DNA of 64,000 nucleotides from Proteles cristata cristata (GCA_017311185.1 JAESUZ010005536.1:1-64000); one strand, 5' to 3'. Shown: positions 22,519 to 62,484, counted from the first letter of the stretch. The notes: generated by a model from the sequence alone, not told the origin. Numbers and translations: made by a program.

Positions 22519-25281
22519 AAAGGTACCTTTCTTGCAGCCTCCCTCCCCCCACAGGGAGAGTTAGCATGACCCACACCTTTCTCCTTTCTTCAGCTGAAAG
22601 GCAATGCATTTTCCAAAACAGCTATGTATTATTCCAACAAGTGCTACTCTTGTAGAATCAGATGCAAGAGGAAAGATGAATATCACGGTATTTAAAAAAT
22701 AAAAGCATGTTTCATTGTTTTTGCCTTGGAGATTGGCCAGATGAAACTGAAACAAAATTGATCTAATAGCAGATTTTATCTGGAAGCTTTAACGGGGTGG
22801 GATTTGGGGTGGGGGGTGGGGAATGCCAGGATCTTTTAAATTGTACTTTGGTTTTTATATAATACTAGTGTAAAATAAATATGCCAAACTACTTCAAGAA
22901 AAGTCGCCCTCCATATAATCACAGCAATAATTAATCCCCCCAAGAATTTCCCACAGAACAAGTTGCAACATGATCGTTTAATCCTCCAGCCACCAGAGGA
23001 CAGAGATGCATCGTCCCTCAGGCCTCCTTCTTTCTCCGAGGCTCAGTTTACCTCCAGGAGATCCGGGGTCATTTGTTGAACAAATCTACAACCAAAAGCC
23101 AGAAAGCTTTCTAGGTTTAGCAAACAAATGTCCACAGACTAGAAATTAGGCTATCTGGGTACTAGCCCTAGGGCGAACTTGAACAAGCTTAGGTGTCTGT
23201 GGGTCCCACTTTTCTCATGCATGAAAGCACACGGCAGAGGTTCAGGATTTCTAGGGTCCTTTTCAGACGCAAAATTCCAAGTGGTTCCAGAAATCAACGA
23301 CTGAAGAATTACATTTATTTCAGTACTTTCTTTCTTCCTTTCTGGTTTTTGGTTTTGGTTTACTTGGCTGGTGGGCTCATCTAGAGCAACTTAGCTTGAA
23401 AAGTAGTGCCTAATTCTTCAGGATGAGAGGCATTTCTTCTTCGTGCCATTTTCCCACAGTCTAACCTTCCTCCTCTTTTCATTTGCCACTAGGAGGTGGG
23501 TCTTACTGATTCTTCTTGGTTCATTAGGAAGAAACAGAAAGATCCTGTGTTTTGAGAAACTCTTTCTGGATCATTTCCCAATGATCACAGGACTTTTGCA
23601 ATCCCTTTGGCAAAGGTGATGGTGACAATGGGGTGTTTGGCAAAGTGGTGGAGGTGGCTAATGAAGTGACTGAGGTTAAGAAAAATGCTCCTGGCAAAAC
23701 TTCATGAAACAAGGTCTGGAGTGCTCAAAGCAGAAAGCTTTTCTCTCTTGCTGAGACGACTGAGAAAAACTCAACCTTTAAATAGGTGATTTCTTTACTA
23801 GGAAAAAAAGAGTATCAACAACCATAATTTTTCTGAGCACTGAAATGAGAAATAGCCAGTCCAATACTTAGATCGTAGCCATGCACGGAGATGCCGTTAA
23901 ATGATACAGAAGTTAAATTAAAGTAACGAGGCATATATTTTGAAGCCGGTTGCTGAAATTAAAAAAAATTACATTTCAAATTTTAAGCGAGTCACTAAAT
24001 ATTCAACTTAAGAATCTGACCTTGCATTCTGTACACCTCACCGCTAAAATCAGCTTTCGGTCTGAATACAGCCTTGAGGCTAAGAGGTTATTTTTACTGA
24101 GTCAGCCCTACCTTACTTCTACCCCTAAAATATCTGCAGATTGATGCAGAGGACAGGGATAACGTCTAAATAAACCACGTGTTAATCTTAGTGTCAGTGC
24201 TCTAAAATAGTTGTTAAAATACCTTTGATATCCGTGGTCATCAGATTTCTTAGAAACTTCAAGGGTCAAACTTTCATCGCTTGGCCAGGTGTTGTGTGTG
24301 TGTGTGTTTACTTTTTGTTTTGTTTGTTTGTTTTGCTACCAGTGCTACCAGCTATGACACTTCAGTGATTATTTGTGGAATACCAGGGAATCACCTGGGG
24401 TGGGAACAGTGGCTGAGGTCTTCAGGACAGGTCTCTGAAGGGAGGAGGGGTAACATCATCACATTATTAAACCTTGCAAACTAGAAACATTTCAGAGTAA
24501 TTACTGATGTCATTTTATTTCCACGCGTGTGAATCCTTAATGATCGTGTCACCTCCAAAAAAAGATTTAAAGAGAGAGAAAGAAGACTTGAAGTTTGTAT
24601 TTGGGGTGTTCTGAGTTAAACAGGAATGAGAGAGAGTTCGACTAGGTCTCAAATGCTACAGAGCTAAAGATGCTTGTGATATATAGTCTTACAGATGATT
24701 CCTTAAGGGATACTAGCTTTTTCCTTTTCCTATTTTTTTTTAAAACAAAGACATTCACTGTACCATCCAGAAGACCTCTAGGTTACGACGTAAATGAAAC
24801 TAGAGTTCTTTGAATTTCGTATTTATAGTTGGTACGTGTTTGTTGTTTCCCTGTGGTGACATACCAGGGTTGAGCCATCTCCTAGCACAATTGAGCCTGG
24901 TAGGCTACCACAATAGGTAGATCGGTAATAGGAAGTAGGAGCTCTTCCCCCCTCCCCCCATCTTCATATTAGCTTACTGCTCAGGCCATAATTAATGTAA
25001 TTCCACCTTGCTCTATAGTTTATGTAGATTATACATGTATATTTCACATACGGGTATGTTTGTGTGTTTTTTAGGATCCGATGAGCAAGGTGTACATGTT
25101 TCTAAAATTATGAATGTGAAGGTGTTGTTGAAGAGATTCAAAAAAGAAGAAAATGTCCCTGTTAAGACCATGTAAATTTCTCCTCTGGGAGATATAATTA
25201 TGACAACGCAGTCATTCCTCAAAAGAGTATTTAGAACTTAGTCTCAGACCTTCAACCATGTAGGGCCATTAGAGGCACTTT
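22519..25281. other. Non-coding, mostly unique
   Basis: Nearly 2.8 kb without a SINE. It has a G-rich run at 22793-22822 and a short GT run at 24294-24307. No exon or protein similarity is recognised. Confidence 0.5.
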
Positions 25282-25295
25282 TGTCCATGTCATTT

Positions 25296-25654
25296 GATTT
25301 TGGGTAGGCTTCACGCCCAGCACAGAGCCCAACGAGGAGCTTGCACTCATGACCCTGAGATTAAGACCTGAACTGAGATTAAGAGTGGGACACTTAAGGG
25401 GCGCCTGGGTGGCTTAGTTGGTTAAGCGTCCGACTTTCGCTTAGGTCATGATCTCATGGTTCATGGGTTCGAGCCCCACGTCGGGCTCTGTGCTGACAGC
25501 TCAGAGCCTGGAGCCTGTTTCAGTCTGTGACTCCCTCTCTCTCTGACTCTCCCCTGTTCACACTGTCTCTCTCTCTCCTAGAAATAAATAAAAAAACATT
25601 AAAAAAAAAAAAAAAGAGTGGGAGACTTAACAAACTGAACCACCCCGGTGCCCC
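25296..25654 (-). mobile_element. CAN SINE interrupted by a younger SINE
   Basis: The body piece (cacagagcccaacgaggagc) and head piece (actgaaccaccccggtgccc) of one reverse-strand SINE are separated by the insertion at 25398-25613. The outer target duplication is tgtccatgtcattt at 25282-25295 and 25655-25668. The 3' tail half of the outer copy is missing. Confidence 0.88.
25398..25613 (+). mobile_element. Young CAN SINE (SINEC_Fc2-like) nested in an older SINE
   Basis: Flanks aagagtgggacacttaa (25381-25397) and aagagtgggagacttaa (25614-25630). Young-type signature: gtttcagtctgtgactccct and cctagaaataaataaa. Confidence 0.95.
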
Positions 25655-25667
25655 TGTCCATGTCATT

Positions 25668-25765
25668 TTATAAGGGAGTCCTTGGGGAAGCAGAAAAGTG
25701 AAAAGACTTGCCTAAGGTCACACAGCTCGAGGTAGAAGCAAGACTAGAGCACAAACTAGCGTTCC
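25668..25765 (-). mobile_element. MIR remnant
   Basis: aaaagacttgcctaaggtca then cacagctcgaggtag match the reverse MIR core. Confidence 0.55.
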
Positions 25766-26080
25766 AGCCAAACTTCTACATCCACGGCCACTCCCTACCA
25801 CACACGGATATTCTTATATATACACATCACGGTTGTTATACAAGTAGTTTTGTTTAAAAGTTCTACTGCAAAAATAAAGCTTTCAAGATTCTGTGAAAAG
25901 GGATTGTTTAACTATCTGGCTCTAATCCTTTAATACAGATGAGTCCGTTACATGGATCTAATATCCTATCCAAGCAGCTTTCCTGACGTTCCTGGAAGCA
26001 ACCGCCCATCTCCTCGGGAATTAACACACATCTATCTCCTGTGAGATAAGTCAAATACAATCTTACAAAAGAGTAAACAT

Positions 26081-26086
26081 TTTATT
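26081..26086 (-). promoter_or_regulatory. Polyadenylation signal AATAAA, TRAF3IP2 (distal)
   Basis: The plus strand reads TTTATT, so the transcript reads AATAAA about 430 nt after the stop. A GU-rich TGTGTGTTAA follows about 50 nt further along (26021-26031), as expected for a downstream cleavage element. Confidence 0.6.
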
Positions 26087-26185
26087 ATCTGTACACGGAT
26101 CAGGTTGGTCTGAGGACACACGAACATCTGGCTAGCTCATAAAAATAGCCCTAAGCGATGGGATGGTGTTTATGGTCCGTTTACA

Positions 26186-26191
26186 TTTATT
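26186..26191 (-). promoter_or_regulatory. Possible proximal polyadenylation signal AATAAA
   Basis: A second AATAAA on the transcript strand, about 325 nt after the TRAF3IP2 stop. It could give a 3'UTR about 100 nt shorter. No clear GU-rich element follows closely, so the distal signal is preferred. Confidence 0.35.
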
Positions 26192-26438
26192 GCAACATCA
26201 TTTATAGGATCTACTGGCTAAGCAGGGAGAGGCCCAGAGTGGACACCCCAGACAGTTAGGAGCAGCATGCTGTGGGTGTTAGCAGGAGGGGAGGCAGAGC
26301 GCCAGGCCTCTGTCTGAAAGGCGGCTCTGAGGAGGTCCCGGGAAGAATGCTCTACAGGACAGGGTTTCTGGGGTGGGGGTGGGGGACTCTCTGAGAGGGC
26401 CTGCCAACAGCAGCATCTGCTAGAAGAGTGCTCGGCAG

Positions 26439-26450
26439 CACACACACGCA

Positions 26451-26482
<32 letters not shown>
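26439..26482 (-). repeat. GT/CA dinucleotide repeat in the TRAF3IP2 3'UTR
   Basis: The plus strand is (CA)n with two interruptions (cgca, ctca); the transcript would carry about 20 GU units starting about 30 nt after the stop codon. Such tracts vary in length and are bound by GU-preferring proteins such as CELF and TDP-43. Confidence 0.85.
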
Positions 26483-26484
<2 letters not shown>

Positions 26485-26511
26485 GCAGCCAGGTTCTGGG
26501 GAGGCGGGGGG

Positions 26512-54885
<28,374 letters not shown>

Positions 54886-55222
54886 CCTAGTTTCTGGAAC
54901 AAGAGAAAACATGCCACAGCCTTAGAAGACAGATCATTTCTTGGAGCCCCTACTTTATGACCTTAAGAGACCTCGTTCAAGATGTGGTTTCAATTAACAG
55001 CAGTGTGACACCAATGTGTTTCGAAGCCCCAGTCCCATAAGGTTGTTCACTCATTCTCCAAGCAAAGGCTCTAATGCTTATTAAGATAATTCTTACATGG
55101 AAGGCAATTCAAAGAATATGACTGGACCATCAAGCGGTAAACAGCACAAAGGGAAGACAGATGAACAGCAACAGCTAAATATTGAGGAAAGAGAAATCAT
55201 CATACTGTGGGCTGCTTTCTGG

Positions 55223-55261
<39 letters not shown>
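55223..55261. repeat. (TG)n microsatellite
   Basis: About eighteen TG units, about 330 bp upstream of the first coding exon of TRAF3IP2. Confidence 0.95.
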
Positions 55262-55263
<2 letters not shown>

Positions 55264-55934
55264 GGATACACAAGACATTGAGACACTGATTGGTATATTG
55301 GTGGCCTTTGAGGATGCAGTGGGGAGAGTGTTCACCTTATAAACTTTAAAAATGTTGCTCCATGTGGCTATTGCCTAATGAAAAACAAAAAAAGATTTAA
55401 AAACAAAAAATGAAAAAAGAAAGCATGAGTTAAAAAGCACGGAGAAAAGGTCATGGTGACATTTCCAACTTAACAACTATAGATTGTTTGCTGGACTTAA
55501 TTCCCTCTGGCATGACGCCTACAGTTAAGGTAGCTGTGCCTGTCTGGTTTGTGTCGAACTAGCTGAACTGGCAAGACCTGCTGAACTAGCCTTTAGCCTA
55601 CAGTCCGGGTAATATTGGTTTTACCTATAAAAATAGAACTCTTAAGCAACATGATAGAATAAGAGAGAAAATTAGCCTCCCCTTATCATTAGTTTGGTTG
55701 AGATGACGATCTGAGATACCCAACCTCCAGTGGAAGGTGGGAGGCAGGCAGGGAAAAAGAGCGCAGGAGGGACTGAAGGCCTGCAGAAAGTTCCAGAACA
55801 GGTGGACTAGGAGGAAGACTGTGAAAAATATCCCAGAGGTTTGTCCCATGCAGGCTTGTACGCAGTATACTTCAAATATCATACAGAGGATATAGGTGCT
55901 GCTGCTGCTGGTGGATTGTTAAATGCATATTTTG

Positions 55935-56145
55935 AGGACTGCCTGGGTGGCGCAGGCGACGGAGTGTCCAACTTCTGCTCAGGTCATGATCTCGCCGCTC
56001 ATGGGTTCAAGTCTTGCGTCAGGCTTTGTGCTGACAGCCCAGAGCCTAGAGCCTGGTTCCAGTTCCGTGTCTCCCTCTCTCTCTGTTCCTCCCCCACTCG
56101 CATTCTATCTCTCTCTCAAAAAATGAATAAATGTTAAAAAAAAGG
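55935..56145 (+). mobile_element. CAN SINE with perfect target duplication
   Basis: aaatgcatattttg is exact at 55921-55934 and 56146-56159. Head aggactgcctgggtggcgca. Confidence 0.94.
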
Positions 56146-57020
56146 AAATGCATATTTTGGGTTCCTGCAGAATTTCAGCACAAACATTTGCTGAGGGCTT
56201 GCTGTGCCTAAAATCGTGACGTACATCAGTTGTCACTCAAAGACAAGTTTTGAAGAACATGAACTCCCCTTCTCTCGAGCCCTGTACCCATCCCAATGGC
56301 AACCTGACAGAACCTGTTTGAAGATGCCCCTCTCTGAGCAGAGGTGGGGTCAGCAGTTTCCTACCACATTTACCTTCCGTGCCTATAGACAGATCCTTCT
56401 ATTTGCCTCTCTACTCCCTGCCAGGTAAACTCCAACGCTTAGCCTTGCTGGGCGACAAACGTACCCATCTGCTGCAAACAACCTTTGTGCTGTGTTCAAG
56501 CCTGGAAGAAAACTCTATTAGTTTCTAATCCCTGGCAGGCCCTCCCTCCCTCCCTGCCTCAGGCTTCCCCTCCCCCAGCTGGCCACCCCCCTTCTAGGCA
56601 GCCGGCTACCCCCCTTCTAGGCCCTGTGTGCCCCTCGCCTCTGGACTCTGCAGAAAGGAGACCTCATCACCTACATTGATTAAACCTTGTGAAAAGGAAC
56701 AGGAACCTACCCCAAACACAAATATTTCAGCTATTTATTATTTTTGAATGCTTACCATCATTTTCCTCTCTTTCTTACAATTTTTCTCTAGCTATGAAAC
56801 TGGATATGCCTTACAACATGCTTTTCAGCTGGTCAGGAAACAAAAGCATTTTCTGAAGAGGTGGCTGAGGATGTGTAATCTCCGGCAAGCATCTGTGGGC
56901 CCGCAGCTGAACGGGAGGGCAAGGAGCTGCACCAAAGAGAACCAGCACAGGGGTTGCAATTCTGTCAACCATTTCTTGTTATGTGATTCAGATGTCATGG
57001 TTTATATTCCCCTTGGGGTT

Positions 57021-57251
57021 AAAAAAAATTGTTTTAATGTTTACTTTTTGAGAGAGAGAGAGAGAGAGAAACAGAGAGACAGAGCATGAGCGGGGGAGGG
57101 GCAGAGAGAGAGGTTGACACAGAATCTGAAGCAGGCTCCAGGCTCTGAGCTGTCAGCACAGAGCCTGATGCGGGGCTCGAACCCACGAACTGTGAGATCA
57201 TGACCTGAGCCCAAGACAGACATGTAACTGACTGAGCCACCCAGGCGCCCC
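57021..57251 (-). mobile_element. CAN SINE (SINEC)
   Basis: Head gccacccaggcgcccc; flanks ccccttggggtt and ccccctgggttt. Forms a close inverted pair with the next SINE. Confidence 0.92.
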
Positions 57252-57282
57252 TCCCCCTGGGTTTTTAAATGTGAATACCTTA

Positions 57283-57487
57283 ATGTGGGGGGGGAGGTGT
57301 CTAGATGGATCAGTCAGTTAAGCATCTGACTCTTGATTTCAGCTCAGATCCTGATCCTGATCCCAGGGTTGTGGGATTGAGACCTGCATCAGCTCCATGC
57401 TGGGCATGGAGCCTCCCTGAGGTTCTCTCCCCCTCTACCTCTGTCCCTCCCCAACCCCTCAAAAAAATAAATTAAAAAAAAAAAAAG
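57283..57487 (+). mobile_element. CAN SINE, older subtype, perfect target duplication
   Basis: aaatgtgaatacctta is exact at 57267-57282 and 57488-57503. The body contains ctcttgatttcagctcagat and ccatgctgggcatggagcct, a different subtype from most copies here. Confidence 0.92.
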
Positions 57488-58047
57488 AAATGTGAATACC
57501 TTACAAGTATTTCCCTAAAAATTGCAAATGCTTTTCTAGCTGAGGAGCCTTCTAGGGCCTTGGAAGAAGCTAAGAAAAAAGGCGACAAGTGTGGTTATCT
57601 CACATAACTGGAAATCTGAGGTCTATCTCATGGTGACAATTCTACAATTAAAACTGGTGTGAAATTAAATTAAAACTACCCATTGGATGGTAGTAAGGAT
57701 GATGCAACAATAAATGGGCTCTAAGGAAAGCTACGGGAACAGTAATCCATAAAGACAAAACAAACCTCGATGTTCTAAACATGTCACCATCAAGTATTCA
57801 AACAGCAAATAATTACTGACCCTACTATGAGTCCAACTCTGTGCTGTGTACCCTCCTTTTGAGACATGGGCTGAATGAAACACTTTTTTAATAATAGGAA
57901 TAATACAACAAGTGATACAAAATTAAAGAGTGCAAAGGGGTATATAGTGAATGGTAATCAAAAGTATTTCTAAAGACTTACTCTTAGCCTCATGTTGCCT
58001 GTGGTCCAGATCAAGAGAGAAAACTAATAGAGGAAATAAAAAACCCT

Positions 58048-58445
58048 ACCTCAGGGCCTTTGCACTTGCTGCTCTTTCTTCTCTGAACACTGTTTCCCTA
58101 CATTTCTGCAGGGCTTGCTTCCTTTCTCCTTCAGGTCTTTACTTAGCTGCTACTTTCTCAGTGAAATCACCCTCGTCACCCTCTCTAAAATGTTTACTTG
58201 CCCTGCTCACTCCCTGTCTCTCTTCCCGGCTTCACCATCCTTTCCAGCAGTTATCACATCTTACATACTATAAATTGTTATAAATGCAAACATCTAATAC
58301 ATTCCTTATTTGTTTATTTTTCCTCTCTTCCCCCAGAATTTAAACTTCATGAGGATGTGATTTTTGACTGTCAGGCTCATGGCTCTATTCTCACTACCTA
58401 GAGATGGACCCGGCACATAAATAGCTGTAGATTGAATAAATGATC
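58048..58445 (+). mobile_element. L2 LINE 3' end
   Basis: acctcagggcctttgcactt, ctgctactttctcagtgaaa, agaatttaaacttcatgagg, ctcactacctagagatggac and a terminal attgaataaatga are a well-preserved L2 3' end. Confidence 0.75.
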
Positions 58446-59574
58446 AACGCCTGTTTTGGAAAGAGTACAGATCCATGTAGCTGGAAGGATCACGGACAGT
58501 GAGAACATCAGACACCATGGTGGGTAGCAAGGAGTATTTGGGGGGCTAAGTACTCACAGTTCTTAAGATTTATTCCACATGGAGACTCTTCTCCCTTACT
58601 TCCTTGCTTTTTCTCAAATATTTATTAAGGGCTCACTAAGTGTCAGGCCCCAAGGTGAGTCCGGGCCTTGCCTAAGAGGTCTGATCCATGGGCCGAGTTG
58701 GCCATGAACTTCACTTGCGGAATAAAGATGATTCTACCACCTGGTGTAACGGGGACTTCTGGTATTCTGTTCCAGATAGGGAGCTGGTCTGTTCGTGCAT
58801 CATCAGGGCTTTGCCCAAAACAGTAGAGGGCGGGCATGCCTGCCAGCCGCCACGTGGGGCCCTCCCAGCCCTAGATTCCGACCAGAACTGGCAGAACAAA
58901 CCCTGATACACGATGGTGTCACTGAGAACAACTACCCTCAAATGCCACATCAGAGTGTCACGGGCAGATTAGTGGGCTGTGTTGGGAATGACAGTTTTAT
59001 TTTTGGTCTTGAACGTCAATATTGTAAAAATGCTACACATTAAAAGTAATCATTCAGTATCTTGCCACTGCCAATATTTCCATGTTGCCCTGTTGTATTC
59101 CAGGGCTGCTTACACAGTACCCACATGGTTACACCGCTGGCATGCCTGTGCTGCAGTCCCCAGCAGGGGGTGGCACCTGGAGGGAAATGGAAAAACCCAG
59201 TTTCCTACTATTGTTCTACAGGAGAAGGCGCTGACTGCCAGCCGGGACCCTGTGAGCCCGAGTGCCCGCAGTGCCCTGGACGGTCTGTGGCTCATGGGCA
59301 CGCTGCCCAGTTCGGCCAGCCTGGGGGACGTGGGACAAGTCTACGTGGCCTTGGGGAAAATTCCTGGGGGAAGGGAGAGGCTGGAGGGTGAGGGAGCTCC
59401 ACTCAAGGGAGTCTTCTGGCTCAGAATCTCTTTTTGAGGCTCACAACGCAGGGGCTCAGGCCCCCCATCTAGAGATTTTGAGGTGCGGTCAGGGCTCCCG
59501 TGCATCTTTGTTTAAGTCCCACAGGTACACAGATTCCCTTGTACTTTACCAGGGGGAATGTGATCTGTGCCACT

Positions 59575-60313
59575 GGTAGGAACTATCAGAATTTTTAAAG
59601 TTGATGCCCTTTGACCTAGTAACTTCACTTCTAAGGATTTCCTCCGGAGGGATAGGGGTGTACCCTGTGAAATGAAGAAGCTCTGAAGATAGGCAATGCA
59701 GCCTTGTTTGTAATAGTAAGCCACATGTGCAGAAAGGTTCTGATCTCTAACAACTGTGGTCCAGCCAAACAATGGCTACTCTGTGTCTTTTTTTTTTTTT
59801 TAATTTTCTTAATGTTTTATTTATTTCTAGGAGAGAGAGAGAGAGCGCGTGAGCAGGGGAGGGTCAGAGAGAGAGGGAGTCACAGACTGAAACAGGCTCC
59901 AGGCTCTGAGCTGGCAGTCAGCACAGAGCCCGACGCGGGGCTCGAACCCACGAACCGCGAGATCATGGCCTAAGCGAAAGTCGGACGCTTAACCAACTAA
60001 GCCACCCAGGGGCCCCAACTCTGTGTCTTTTTTAAAAAGACCGAGGAGTGCTCTGGGGACTGATGTGGAACTATGTCCAAGATTTATTTGTGAAGTTAGA
60101 AAAAAGGAGAGAGCAGAAGAGCGTGTAGAGCACGCTACCCTTTGTATGATCTGAGATTGGACGCGCACAGGCCGTCTTGTCAGAAATTTGGAACAGTGGT
60201 CGCCTCTGGAAAGGGAACTGGATGGCTGGGGAACAGGGACAGGAGGGACACTTGCTCTCTGGAGCATTTTATTCCTTATATATCTACTTAAAAGATAAAA
60301 AGAGAAGAGGAAA
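59575..60313 (+). mobile_element. L1 3'UTR split by a young SINE
   Basis: The left part (ccctttgacctagtaacttc, ccttgtttgtaatagtaagc) and right part (acagtggtcgcctctggaaa, gggaactggatggctgggga) are one L1 3' region. A SINE sits inside (59794-60017), and a second SINE follows the L1 end at 60314. Confidence 0.65.
59794..60017 (-). mobile_element. Young CAN SINE (SINEC_Fc2-like)
   Basis: Flanks actctgtgtctttttt at 59778-59793 and 60018-60033. Body signature gggtcagagagagagggagt then cacagactgaaacaggctcc. Confidence 0.95.
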
Positions 60314-60529
60314 GGGGCGCCTGGGTGGCTTAGTCGGTTAAGCGTCTGACTTTCGCTTGGGTCATGATCTCGCGGTTCGTGGGTTCGAGCCCCGCGTCGG
60401 GCTCTGTGCTGACTGCCAGCTCAGAGCCTGGAGCCTGTTTCAGTCTGTGACTCCCTCTCTCTGACCCTCCCCTGCTCACGCTGTCTCTCTCTCTCCTAGA
60501 AATAAATAAAACATTAAAAAAAAAAAATA
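60314..60529 (+). mobile_element. Young CAN SINE (SINEC_Fc2-like)
   Basis: Exact flanks aaaaagagaagaggaaa at 60297-60313 and 60530-60546. Near-consensus head ggggcgcctgggtggcttag. Confidence 0.96.
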
Positions 60530-60546
60530 AAAAAGAGAAGAGGAAA

Positions 60547-61454
60547 ACTTCAGAGTGCTTCTGCTGTTCGTGAAGATGAAGAACCAATACGAAGGAAGGA
60601 GGCATTCCTGAAACCACCCAGGGGAATGAGAGTGTCCCTGAAAATACCAGAGACCATTCAGCAGAGGGTGAGAACACTGGCCCCCGGGGGGCAGGAACGG
60701 GTGGGCACAGTCAGGAACGGGGAGGGTAGACTGGAGAGCACATACACAACCAGGCTGAAGCAGTCGCACATGGGAGTCTGGTTCTGATTCATCGAATTGA
60801 CCCAAAAGACGCTAACTTCCCTTCTCTTGAAAGTCATTGCTCTTTGGACAGTGAGCTGTGGTCCTAACTCTTGGTTCTGACTCCACCTTTCTTCAAACGG
60901 GCAGTTTTTCTCTGTCCAAGTCTGTCTTTAGCTTCCTTTCTGCCTCTTCCAGCCTGAAACCTTTCTCTTAGCGTATCCACTCTACCTCGAGTAGCCTGAT
61001 TTTGCAGATAAGCTCTTATCCAGATGGCAGCAGTCCTGACCTCCCATGTGACAGTGCTCCCTGGTGTCCCATTCACAGAATTTCCCACACACCCCCCTTC
61101 TGCACACAGCTCTCAGTCAATCCCCCTGAGCTGCCTCCAACTCTTTGCTGGTATCTGTTCCTGGCAACGTTTTTCTCCTCCGGCACATCCTGCCTTAAAC
61201 TCTTAGTTTCTTGAAATAGAGCCTATTAAGTCTTCACAATGCTGTATTTCCGATCTCATAGTTCACTGAAAGCTTCTTTTCCTTCCCTCCTCTCCACCTC
61301 CCTTTCTGCATCTCCATTGTACCCCCTCCCACCCCCGGTTGGTGTGCAAAACAAGTCTCTCTCAGCGCGCACGTGAAGAGATGTGATGTGCACATTCGCA
61401 GTTAACTGTAGATGGACTTACTCTGAATCAACACATATTTCTAGGATGTAGTGT
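60547..61454. other. Non-coding, nothing recognised
   Basis: No exon or repeat family assigned; 61080-61340 is C/T-rich. Confidence 0.5.
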
Positions 61455-61690
61455 TTAGATTCATAGGCTCTAGATTCAAACTCGCTACGTTTTAATTCTT
61501 TCTCTGCCGGCTGCATGATCAGATGTGAGGCCTTGAGAAAAATCACTTTGCTTCTCTGGGTCACATTTTTCTAATATCTAAAATGGGGGAAACAACATGT
61601 GTTTTACAGGGAAATTGTGAGGATGAAAGAAGAGGTAAATAAAATGCTGATGGCAGGGCCCAGCCCATATCAAGCTCTCAAAACACAAAA
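61455..61690 (+). mobile_element. MIR SINE remnant
   Basis: ataggctctagattcaaact, ccttgagaaaaatcactttg, cttctctgggtcacattttt and atctaaaatgggggaaac follow MIR nearly end to end. Confidence 0.7.
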
Positions 61691-62109
61691 CCTGTTTTAT
61701 TGTTTTTACAAGTGATTTGGCTTCAGAACTTTGTTTACTGGTTTTATACCTGAATGCTAACGTTACTATATGAACCTAATGAATGGAGACCACATCTTTT
61801 TAACCAATATGTTTATTTCTGGCACCTTCGATACACATGGCCTCTTGTCTTAAAAGGAGCTCGGCCGGAGCCAGACAGGGTCTGTCCTATAACTTTCCCG
61901 TTCCTATTTCACAGGGGTTTACGTACATTGTGTAGCTTTTCCAAAGTCAAGCTGAATCTAGCCTAGAGATCTCCAAGTTCTTTCCAGTACACCACGTAGA
62001 TCAGGAGCAAACTTTTTCTGTAAAGATCCAGATAATAAATCATTCACACTTTATAGATCACAGATGGCCTCTGTGTCATACTCTTGCCTGTTTTAAAATT
62101 TGGGTTTTT

Positions 62110-62321
62110 TAAAAAAATGTTTTATTTATTTCTAGGAGAGAGAGAGAGACAGCGTGAGCAGAGGAGGGTCAGAGAGAGAGGGAGTCACAGACTGAAACAG
62201 GCTCCAGGCTCTGAGCTGGCAGTCAGCACAGAGCCCGACGCGGGGCTCGAACCCACGAACCGCGAGATCGTGACCTAAGCGAAAGTCTGACGCTTAACCG
62301 ACTAAGCCACCCAGGCGCCCC
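62110..62321 (-). mobile_element. Young CAN SINE (SINEC_Fc2-like)
   Basis: Near-consensus young copy; flanks ttaaaatttg at 62093-62102 and 62322-62331. Confidence 0.95.
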
Positions 62322-62484
62322 TTAAAATTTGTTTTTAAGCAACACTTTAAAAATATAAAAACCATTCTTAGCAGTATGCTGGAGCAAAAACAGCCACATT
62401 TGGCCTAAGGGCTATAGTTTACCAATGACTGATACAGATTACACTGACAAAACACAAAGAAACCTTCCCCTTTATCAGTAGAAA

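Larger units (their letters stand above)
26060..26511 (-). other. TRAF3IP2: TRAF3IP2 3' untranslated region (inferred end)
   Basis: About 450 nt follow the stop. The transcript would contain a GU repeat starting about 30 nt after the stop, then C-rich sequence (complement of the G-rich tract at 26370-26387), then the hexamers at 26186-26191 and 26081-26086. The 3' end is placed 15-25 nt after the second hexamer. The end is inferred from signals only. Confidence 0.6.

Noticed and set aside
54886..54912. An in-frame upstream ATG at 54910-54912 that would extend Act1 by nine residues (MFSLVPETR)
   Set aside because: A clean acceptor (TTCCAG) lies between it and the conserved start, so these bases are intron. 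The resemblance in length to the human nine-residue extension is a coincidence of reading through the splice site; only its last residues (E)TR are exonic.
60314..60400. tRNA-like sequences at SINE heads, with A and B boxes
   Set aside because: All belong to CAN SINEs with tails and target duplications; none folds as an independent tRNA gene at that locus.
62110..62278. Recurring similar open frames (for example ...GSELAVSTEPDAGLEPTN) at 13455, 59794, 60314 and 62110
   Set aside because: They are translations of the same young SINE, not a protein family.
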